Assembly: GCF_964340395.1 (NCBI RefSeq)
Contig: NC_135554.1
Span: forward strand, 26,758,092 to 26,800,591
DNA length: 42,500 bases
Direction: 5' to 3'
Origin: Glandiceps talaboti
Lineage: Eukaryota > Hemichordata > Enteropneusta > Spengelidae
Made by a program: the position numbers and the translations under genes. Below, piece after piece: positions 14,401-26,400 of the stretch; position 1 is the first letter of the stretch, and the number at the start of each line of letters is the position of its first letter. The notes beneath the pieces are model-generated. The model was given only the letters and a program-made list of their open reading frames with translations, searched no databases and was not told the origin of the DNA.

Positions 14401-17400
14401 ATTTATACATACTGTACTGGCACTATCTTTGCACGTGTACATGACGGGATCAATGATGGTAAAATTTGTATCACAATAGAAAGAAACCTCAGTTCCATTC
14501 AAAACAGGATATTCGTGATTACTGTTCTGTCCACCATTATCAGGATTGCCAGGATCATAACATCCTATGATGCATGATGGGCTTTGGTTACTCCAGTAGC
14601 CTTCATTGCATGTTATCGTTTCATAACCAACAAGAAGATAATCTTCATCACATGTATATGAAACATCTGTCCCAGCACACACTGGGTAATCATGTACATC
14701 ATATTGTCCATTCTCAGGGATACCAGGATCCTCACATTCTTTCATACATTCTGGAAGAGGGTTGGTCCAATTTCCATTTATACATGTAGTTCTCGCTGTC
14801 TCGATACAATTTTCTGATGTCTTGTTATATAATTGATGACCTGGATTGCAGTCAAAATGAACAGTTGTGCCATTAAGGACAGGATAATCATAGTCTTCTA
14901 CTTGTCCACCATTCATAGGATAACCCGGGTCATCACATTGTGGAATACAGACTGGTAGAGGATTTGACCATGTTCCATTGTCACACATTGTACTATTGTA
15001 TCCAAACAATGCATGGAGTTCTTGACAGTCAAATTCAACTACGCTACCAGAACAGTAAAGCTCACTACTTTCTCCAAGCTGGTGACCATTTTCAGGATAC
15101 CCAGGGTCTTCACATGGTTGTTCACACCGAGGTAAAGGATGTGTCCACATGCCTTCATGACACATTGATCTGTATTGAGCTGAACATGTCCCAGATTCAT
15201 CAATCAATACATACCCATCATTACAACCAAACTCTATAATAGTCCCATTTGATGCAGGATACTCATAAACTCCATCTTGATACCCATTATCTGGTTCACC
15301 TGGATCTTGACAATTTCCTATGCACTCTGGGACAGGTTCAGTCCAGTCGCCATGGTTACAGTATGTGGTGTCTGAACCATGTAAATTGTAAGTATCGTTA
15401 CATGCAAAGGTGACCATTGACCCTGTACATACTGGATATATGTATTCATAGCCTTGGTAACCATTGTCTGGTTTTCCTGGATCAGTACACTCTTCCCAAC
15501 ATAGAGGCAATGGATCTGTCCATGAACCATTCAAGCATGTCGTTGTCGCCTCATCAATGCAGCTTAAAGAATATAAATCGTGGAGATGGTACATTGGTTT
15601 GCATATGAACTCCAGAATGGTACCATGAGAGGCTGGGTAGGTATTATTGCCAACCTGCCAACCATTAACAGGATTGCCTGGATTTGAACATTCGGGTCGA
15701 CATGAAGGATGTGAATCACTCCATTTTCCATCTCTGCATACAATTGTTTCAGAACCAATGAGCTCATACATGAAGTTACATGCATATGACACTTCTGTCC
15801 CATTACAAACGGGGTATGTAATGTTTCCCAATTGCTGACCATTTGATGGACTTCCAGGGTTTGTACACTCAGCTAGACATAGAGGAACTGGTTTCGTCCA
15901 AGACCCCTCATCACATGCAGTTATTGCTCTCTCCATGCATTCTCCATTTGTATCATTGAATAACATGTATCCATTGTCACATCCAAATTCGACAATTGTT
16001 CCATTGTCAGCAGGGTATGTAGTATTAGCAATTTGATATCCATTGTCTGGCTCACCTGGATCTTCACAGTTACCTATGCATTTAGGCATATCATCTGTCC
16101 ACTCACCAGAAATACATGTTATGTTTTCCGATCCTTTTAGATTGTATCCATCAGAACAATTGTATGACAACATAGTTCCACTACAAACAGGATAATCATA
16201 GTTTTGTAACTGGTGCCCATGTTCTGGAATACCAGGATTATCACAATCCTTTATGCACATGGGCAATGGGTCTGTCCATACACTGTCCACACACATACTA
16301 TCAGCATTATCCAAACATTCTGTGGTATCTGCATCGTGAAGTTGATATCCATCAATGCAACCATACTCTATGACTGTACCATTAGAAACTGGATATGTTA
16401 CGTTTTGTAATTGATATCCATTTTCAGGACTACCCTGATTAGTACATTGTGGAATACACTGGGGTAAGTCTGGTGACCAAGTACCATTGATGCATGTACT
16501 TGTTTCAAATCCAACTAATTCATACAGCAGGTCACACATGAAAGATACGGAGGTGCCATGGCACACAGGATATGTTGCATTACCCAATTGCTGGCCATTC
16601 TCTGGAGAATCTGGATCACTGCATTCTGCAAGACATAGAGGAAGCGGTTCAGTCCAAGAACCTTCCATGCATACAGTTGTTGCTTCATCAATGCAGGGTG
16701 TTCTCTCATAATGCAGTTGATAACCAGCATGACAGTCGAATTGCACAATCGTCCCATTTTCGACTGGATAGTCATGGTATTCTGTTTGGTATCCATTGTC
16801 AGGCTTTCCTGGATCTTGACAGTTTCCTACACATCTTGGTGGAATTTCTGTCCATGTTCCATTTCGACACTCTGTTGTGTTTGAGCCTATCATATCATAA
16901 CCATCATGACAGCCAAAGCCTACAGTGGTGCCTGTATGCACTGGATAGGAGTAGTAAGAATCTTGGAATCCATTATCTGGTGTACCTGGATTATCACATT
17001 CTTGAAGACAAACAGGTAGTGGGTCAGTCCAGGTACCATTAAGACATTCGGTTGTGGATTCATCAATTACCTCTCCGGAGGAAGGTTCATGGAGATGGTA
17101 TGATTCATTGCAATAGAATTCTATGATTGTTCCATATGACACTGGATACATAGGTTCATCATACTGTCCTCCGTTCTTTGGATAACCTGGGTTCAGACAT
17201 TCTGCTATACACAACGGATGAGAATCATTCCATGCTCCATAGCTGCACATAATAGTCTTGGATCCGAGTAGTTCATATAGATAGTTACATGTGTATGTTA
17301 TTGTTGTACCCGTGCAAACGGGATAGGAAGTATTCCCAATTTGCGCACCATTGGCAGGACTACCCGGATCTGTACACTCAGCTATACAATCAGGGGTAGG

Positions 17401-20400
17401 GTTTGTCCATGAACCTTCATTGCACTTAGTCATTGCTTTATCCATACATTCATCATTTGTGTTATTCAGAAATGAAAACCCATCATTACATCGAAACTCA
17501 ACAATTGTTCCATTATTTACAGGATAGGTGTAATTTGTAAATTGGTATCCATTGTCAGGTTCTCCAGGATCAAAACAATTACCTGTACATCTAGGTACTT
17601 CATCACTCCAATCACCCAATATGCAAGTTATACTGTCTTCACCAATAAGATCATGACCATCGGAACAGTTGTATGTTACTGTTGTTCCACTACACACTGG
17701 GAAGTCGTAGTCCTCCACATATTGTCCATTATCTGGATTTCCAGGATCATCACACTCTTTCAAACAAAGAGGGACTGGTTCTGTCCATTCTCCATTTAAA
17801 CATCTGCTGGATGAATCCTCAACACATTCTTTGCTCCCTGGATCATGCAGGCGATGATGTTCAATGCAGTCATATTCTACAATTGTACCATTTGAAACAG
17901 GGTATGTAAGATTAAAGACTTGAAACCCATTCTCAGGACTCCCTTGATTACTACATTGGGGAATACATTGTGGGATATCAGGCATCCATGTTCCATTTGT
18001 ACAGGTTGTTGTATCAAAGCCTACTAATTCATGAAGAAAGTCACAAACGAATGATACTTCTGTTCCGTGACAAACAGGATAACTGGTGTTTCCGATCTGC
18101 TTACCATTTTCTGGTATATCTGGTTCAGCACATTCCTCTAGACACATTGGCGTTGGCTCTGTCCAGCTGCCCTCCATACAACATGTTAGCGCTTCATCAA
18201 TACATGACTTTCTTTCATAATGGAGATGGTAACCATCGTTGCAATCAAATTGGACACATGTACCATTTTCTACAGGATAATCATGATGTTCTATCAAATA
18301 TCCATTGTAAGGTATTCTTGGTTCTTGACAGTTTCCAATACATTTTGGTATTGGTTCCGTCCAAGTTCCATTTCTGCATTCTGTTGTGTTTGAACCAGTC
18401 ATGTAGTAATCCTCATAGCAACCAAATGCTACAACCGTACCTGTTGTCACTGGGTAGGCATATGAATTATCTTGAAAACCATTGTCAGGGGTACCTGGAT
18501 TTCCACACTCTTGTAGACATACAGGAACTGGGTCAGTCCAGGTACCATTGATACAGTCAGTTGATGACTCATCGATTGGATCTCCAGTTTGAGGGTCATG
18601 GAGGTAATATGTTTCATTGCAATAAAATTCCACAGAAGTTCCATAGGAAACAGGATATTCTGGCTCATTTAGCTGGCCTCCATTTAGAGGATAGCCCGGG
18701 TTATCACATACTTCAATGCAAAGTGGATGAGATTCATTCCATTCTCCTCCATTACATACAATTGTTTCTGATCCAACTAGTTCATGGTGATAATTACATG
18801 TGTATGATACCATGGTACCTGTACACACTGGATATGTAGTGTTTCCAATTTGTTGGCCATTAGATGGACTTCCTGGATTGGTACAATCAGCAAGGCAATG
18901 TGGAATTGGATGTGTCCAACTCCCCTCATTGCAAAGAGTGACTGCTTTTTCAACGCATCCAGTTTGAGTATCATTAAATAACGAAAATCCATCATCACAA
19001 CCAAATCCTACAATAGTTCCATTCTCTGCAGGAAAAGTGTAGTTTTCTACTTTGTAACCATTATCTGGTGTTCCTGGGTCTTGACAATTACCAGTACATT
19101 TTGGAATTGGATCACTCCATACTCCTAATTCACAGGTAATATGTTCTTCACCAACTAAATCATATCCATCTGAGCAGCTAAATGACACCATTGTTCCACT
19201 ACACACTGGGTAATCATGATCTTGCAGTTGCTTGCCATTATCTGGAATACCAGGATTGCCACATTCTTCTAAACAAAGAGGTAGTGGTTTCGTCCAGTCA
19301 CCATCTATACACCTGCTATCCGCAGCTGCTAGACATCCTGATGTAACAGCATCATGCAGTTGGTACCCATGATTGCAATCATAGTCAACAATGGTGCCAT
19401 TTGATACAGGATATGTATAATTTTGTATCTGATATCCATTTTCTGGTGATCCTTGATCTGTACACTGGGGAATACATTGTGGTGATTCTGGTTCCCATTC
19501 TCCATCAATACATTCAGCTGTGTGAGACCCTACAAGTTCATGAAGGAAGTCACACTCAAATGTCACATTTGAACCATGACAAACAGGATAAGTGTTGTTG
19601 TTAATCTGCCGACCATTGTCTGGTATTTCTGGTTCATCACATTCACCATAACAAAATGGGACTGGTTCTGTCCATGAACCCTCCATGCAGCATGTAGCCG
19701 CTTCTTCAACACATGGTTGTGCCTCATGTAGATGAAGTTGGTATCCGTCATTGCAATCAAAATAAACACAAGTGCCATTTTCTGCAGGATAATCATGGTG
19801 GCCTATTTGCGATCCGTGAACAGGAAATCCTGGGTCTTGACAATTACCAGTACATCTTGGAATTGGATCACTCCATAGTCCTAATTCACAGGTAATATGT
19901 TCTTCACCAACTAAATCATATCCATCTGAGCAGTTGAATGACACCATTGTTCCACTACAAACTGGGTAATCATGATCTTGCAGTTGCTTGCCATTATTGG
20001 GAATACCTGGATTGCCACATTCTTCTAAACAGAGAGGTAGAGGTTTCGTCCACTCACCATCTATACACCTGCTATCCGCAGCTGCTAGACATCCTGATGT
20101 AACAGCATCATGCAGTTGATAACCATGAATGCAATCATAGTCAACAATGGTACCATTGGATACAGGATATGTATAATTTTGTATTTGATATCCATTTTCT
20201 GGTGTTCCTTGATCTGTACACTGAGGAATACATTGTGGTGATTCTGGTTCCCATTCTCCATCAACACATGAAGCTGTGTGAGACCCTACTAGTTCATGAA
20301 GGAAGTCACACTCAAATGTCACATTTGAACCATGACAAACAGGATAAGTGTTGTTGTTAATCTGCCAACCATTGTCTGGTATTTCTGGTTCATCACATTC

Positions 20401-23400
20401 TCCATAACAAAATGGGACGGATTCGGTCCATGAACCCTCCATGCAGCATGTAGATGCTTCTTCAACACATGGTTGTATCTCATGTAGATGAAGTTGATAT
20501 CCATCATTGCAATCAAAATAAACACAAGTGCCATTTTCCGCAGGATAATCATGGTGTCCTATTTGTGATCCGTGCACAGGATATCCTGGGTCTTGACAAT
20601 TACCAATGCATTTTGGAGTTGGATGACTCCATTGTCCTAATTCACAGGTAATATTTACTTCACCAACTAAATCATATTCATCTGAGCAGTTAAATGACAC
20701 CATTGTTCCACTACAAACTGGGTAATCATGATCTTGCAGTTGCTTGCCATTATCTGGAATACCTGGATTGCCACATTCTTCTAAACAGAGAGGTAGAGGT
20801 TTCGTCCAGTCACCATCTATACACCTGCTATCTGCAGCTTCTAAACATGCTGATGACTCTTCATCATGCAGTTGGTACCCATGATTGCAATTATAGTCAA
20901 CAATGGTACCATTGGATACAGGATATGTATAATTTTGTATTTGATATCCATTTTCTGGTGTTCCATGATCTGTACACTGAGGAATACATTGTGGTGATTC
21001 TGGTTCCCATTCTCCATCAACACATGAAGCTGTATGAGACCCTCCTAGTTCGTGAAGGAAGTCACACTCAAATGTCACATTTGAACCATGACAAACTGGG
21101 TAAGTGTTGTTGTTAATCTGCCAACCATTGTCTGGTATTTCTGGTTCATCACATTCTCCATAACAAAATGGGACGGATTCGGTCCATGAACCCTCCATGC
21201 AGCATGTAGCCGCTTCTTCAACACATGGTTGTATCTCATGTAGATGAAGTTGATATCCGTCATTGCAATCAAAATAAACACATGTGCCATTTTCCGCAGG
21301 ATAATCATGGTGTCCTATTTGTGATCCGTGCACAGGATATCCTGGGTCTTGACAATTACCAATGCATTTTGGAGTTGGATGACTCCATACTCCTAATTCA
21401 CAGGTAATATTTACTTCACCAACTAGATCATATCCATCTGAGCAGTTAAATGACACCATTGTTCCACTACAAACTGGGTAATCATGATCTTGCAGTTGCT
21501 TGCCATTATCTGGAATACCTGGATTACGACATTCTTCTAAACAGAGAGGTAGAGGTTTCGTCCAGTCACCATCTATGCACCTGCTATCCGCAGCTTTTAA
21601 ACATGCTGATGACTCTGGATCATGCAGTTGGTACCCATGATTGCAATCATAGTCAACAATGGTACCATTGGATACTGGATATGTGTAATTTTGTATTTGA
21701 TATCCATTTTCTGGTGATCCTTGATCTGTACACTGAGGAATACATTGTGGTGATTCTGGTTCCCATTCTTCATCTACACATGAAGCTGTATGAGACCCTA
21801 CTAGTTCATGAAGAAAGTCACACTCAAATGTCACATTTGAACCATGACAAACAGGATAAGTGTTGTTGTTAATCTGCCAACCATTGTCTGGTATTTCTGG
21901 TTCATCACATTCTCCATAACAAAATGGGACGGATTCGGTCCATGAACCCTCCATGCAGCATGTAGATGCTTCTTCAACACATGGTTGTATCTCATGTAGA
22001 TGAAGTTGATATCCATCATTGCAATCAAAATAAACGCAAGTGCCATTTTCCGCAGGATAATCATGGTGTCCTATTTGTGATCCGTGCACAGGATATCCTG
22101 GGTCTTGACAATTACCAATGCATTTTGGAGTTGGATGACTCCATAGTCCTAATTCACAGGTAATATTTACTTCACCAACTAAATCATATCCATCTGAGCA
22201 GTTAAATGACACCATTGTTCCACTACAAACTGGGTAATCATGATCTTGCAGTTGCTTGCCATTATCTGGAATACCTGGATTACGACATTCTTCTAAACAG
22301 AGAGGTAGAGGTTTCGTCCAGTCACCATCTATGCACCTGCTATCCGCAGCTTCTAAACATGCTGATGACTCTGCATCATGCAGTTGGTACCCATGATTGC
22401 AATCATAGTCAACAATGGTACCATTGGATACAGGATATGTATAATTTTGTATTTGATATCCATTTACTGGTGATCCTTGATCTGTACACTGGGGAATACA
22501 TTGTGGTGATTCTGGTTCCCATTCTCCATCAACACATGAAGCTGTATGAGACCCTACTAGTTCATGAAGAAAGTCACACTCAAATGTCACATTTGAACCA
22601 TGACAAACTGGGTAAGTGTTGTTGTTAACCTGCCAACCATTGTGAGGTATTTCTGGTTCATCACATCCACCATAACAAAATGGGACTGGTTCTGTCCATG
22701 ACCCCTCCATGCAGCATGTAGCCGCTTCTTCAACACAAGGTTGTGTCTCATATAGATGAAGTTGATATCCGTCATTGCAATCAAAATGAACACACGTGCC
22801 ATTTTGTGCAGGATAGTCATGGTGCTCTATTTGAAACCCATTGTCTGGACTTCCTGGATTTTGGCAATTCCCGACACACTTTGGTAATGGTTCTGTCCAT
22901 GTTCCATTTTTGCACTCTGTGACATTGTAGCCTATCATATCATAATCATCATAGCAACCATATTCTAGAATAGTACCGGTAGGCACTGGATAAGTGTATT
23001 CAATATCTCTGTAACCATTATCAGGAGTTCCAGGATCCAAACACTGTTTCCAACAAAAAGGGACAGGATCTGTCCAACTTCCATTTAAGCATTGAGTTTC
23101 TGATTCACTGATGGCTTCTCCTGTATCAGGATCATGTAGATAATAAGTCACATTGCAATAGAATTCTACAGTTGTTCCATATGACACAGGGTAATTTGGT
23201 TCATCGTACTGACCCCCATTGATCGGCTTCCCTGGATCAAGACACTGTGGACTACAGTGTGGATGGGAATCATTCCATACGCCATCATAACATGCTATAG
23301 TCAATGCGCCAATAATTTCATATAGATAATTGCATTGATAAGATACTTCTGTACCAGTACAGACAGGATATGTAACATTCTCAATTTGCTGTCCATTCAA

Positions 23401-26400
23401 GGGTGATCCAGGATTTTCACACTCTTGTAGACACAATGGAATAGGTTTAGTCCAATTTCCCATTAGACATTCGGTTTGTCTGTTTGCTATACATTCTTCT
23501 GTATCGTCATCATATAGATGGAAACCGTCATCACAGTCAAAGTTCACCACAGTTCCATTTGATACCGGATAATCATGGTCCTCGACCTGGCTACCATTTA
23601 ATGGTGTTCCTGGGTCTACACACTGGGGTATACATTCTGGAATTGGATTGCTCCATGTCCCTTCCAAGCAGTTGGTTACGTTGTGACCTCTTAGTTCATG
23701 GTTTTCATGGCATTCAAAGTGGACATCTGTGCCAGTGCATACTGGATAGTGAGGCTGGTCAACTTGATTTCCATTTGATGGAGTACCTGGATTGTTGCAC
23801 ATTCTCAAACAAATTGGAAGTGGTTCTGTCCAATTTCCCAGGTTACATTCAGTAGAGGCACTTTCGAGACACTCGTAGGAATACTCATTGTGTAAATGGT
23901 AGCTTGTATCACAGTAGAAATACACTATTGTACCATTGTTAGCAGGAAAGTCCTGATTTCCCACTTGTCCCCCATTATCTGGACACCCAGGATCATTACA
24001 CTGACGAACACAATCAGGAACCTCATTGGTCCACTCGCCATGACTACACGTAGTTCTATTAAACCCACGCATTTCATGCAAATCATTACAGGCATAGTCA
24101 ATACTTGCACCAGTACAGACAGGAAAACTCTCGTTAGTGAACATTCTACCATTATCTGGGGCACCTGTGTCGCCACATGTCATCCAGCATTCTGGCAACT
24201 CAGCAGTCCATTCACCCTCGAAACACATGATATCATATTCAGGTACACAGTTGCCAGTTGCTAAATCATGTAATTCAAAACCATCATCACAAGTAAATGA
24301 CACAATAGTACCGTTGTTAGCTGGAAAATCATTGTCTTCAATTTGACTCCCATTTCTTGGTGCACCGGGATCAGTGCATTGTCCAACACACTTTGGCATT
24401 GTGTGACTCCATTGGCCATCATAACAGGTTGTTGTGTTGGAACCTTGCAACTCATAGTCGACTATGCATTCATAATGTAAGGTGGTCCATGTACATACGG
24501 GGAAATCATGTTCCGGATAGCTGTATCCGTTTGAAAGAGGGCCAGGATCTTCACAATCTCGCAAGCACACTGGAAGTGGACGTGTCCAATTTCCATTCTC
24601 ACAGACAGTTGACGAATTGTACAGACATTCCGTTATATTTACATCCATCAGGTGAAATCCTTCATCACAGCAAAATTCTACCTCTGTGCCTTCAGATGTC
24701 GGGAATGCATGAGTCCCAAGCTGACTTCCATTTACAGGTTGTCCTGGATTTTCACACATTGGAATACATGCTGGTATGCCTGGTCTCCACTTACCGTTCA
24801 GACATGTTTGATTTGCAGGTCCACTAAGCTCATAAAGATAGTCACAATAAAAGTTAACAGATGTGCCCGTGCAAACAGGAAATGGCTCAGTGGTATTGTA
24901 TCTGTATCCACCATTATCTGGAAAACCGGGATCTTCACACTCTTGTAGGCAGAATGGTGTCACGTCACTCCAATGTCCTTCCATGCAAACTGTGTCATAC
25001 TCATCTAAACACTCATGGGTTTCTGGGTCATGAAGTCTGAATGTATTATCACATTCAAATTGGACAGTAGTTCCACTACACGCTGGATAATTATAACTAT
25101 CAGACTGGCTTCCATTTTGAGGAGATCCTGGATTTGTACATTCTCTTAAACACAATGGAATATCGTGAGTCCAGTTACCATCAACACAAATTGTTGACCA
25201 TGCCTCAAGGCATTCAAGAGTCTCTGGATGCATCAGCTGATATTCGGAGTCACAATAGAAGTAAACCTCTGTGTGATTTGAACACGGATACGTATAGTTG
25301 CCCAATTGTCCACCATCTAAAGGATAACCGGGATCTAAGCATTGTGGAACACACTCTGGAATTTCGTCGCTCCAAACACCTTCTGTGCAGGTTAAGTGAT
25401 CGGTTCCTCTGATCTCGTAGGCATAATCACATTCAAACGTAACATTCGTTCCCGTGCATGCTGGATAAGAGGGTGAACCTACCTGGTAACCATTACGAGG
25501 GGAACCGGGGTTAGTGCAGTGTGCTCTACATTCCGGGCTTGGATTTGTCCATGAACCATTATTACAAACCGTATATGCATTAGAGATACATGTTTCTTCA
25601 AAAGGATCATACAAACTATAACCACTTTCACAGCAATATGTAACTTTGGTATCACCTGACACTGGATAAGCTTCTTCCTCGACGAGACATCCATATTCTG
25701 GGATCTCTGGTTCGTAGCACTTCTCTGTTGATAACAAAGATTATTCACATAATAAAATCAAAGAGGGTGCTCTCTTTAAAGAATATTTTGAAATATTAAT
25801 AAAACAAATTTTCTGTTTTCTATCATAAAAAAATGCGAAACAACATAAACGAAGTAATAGACATATAACTATAAACAATAATTAAACCCTAAAAACTGTT
25901 TCGGTTGCTTCTATAAAATCTCTTCCAGTATGCACGATAAGAAACTGTTTAGACTAATTTTATTTTTTGACAACTTATTGACGTATAAACATGGACTTGG
26001 GCTATGTTGTCTTCACAGTCATTTCTTAAAGTAGAAAGACGTCGTTTTATCAATCCGAAGTAAATACCTATTTCTCATCCATATGGCCATTATAAGAGGG
26101 ATGTTGCACATCCATTAATGCATGTATTATTCCTCTAAATAACATATAGCTACCTACCAGAGGAAGGCATACACAAATACATTCGCATGGCTGTCACCCA
26201 ACTCGTCACTGAATATAGGTTTTAGAAGGTATTGCGGCGAAGCCACGAGAATCTGTTTAATTTACTCGGTAAACGACCACTCCTGAGGTTTAATTTGGTT
26301 CAAATCACGAGCAAAATATTTCGGCACCCCTCCTCCTTTCAGACTACCAGAATTTTCATTTCCCCCCCCCTCCCCTTGAACCTCGAATTTTTCATTCCCC

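Noticed and set aside
20694-22628. Repeated 140-codon plus-strand frames and 77-codon minus-strand frames in the CCP exon
   Set aside because: Shadow frames that recur only because the coding 756-bp unit recurs; they have no domain pattern of their own.
13449-25724. CRISPR-like or satellite interpretation of the tandem repeats
   Set aside because: The periodicity preserves one open frame with CCP cysteine, Trp and Pro-Gly patterns in every unit; it is coding.
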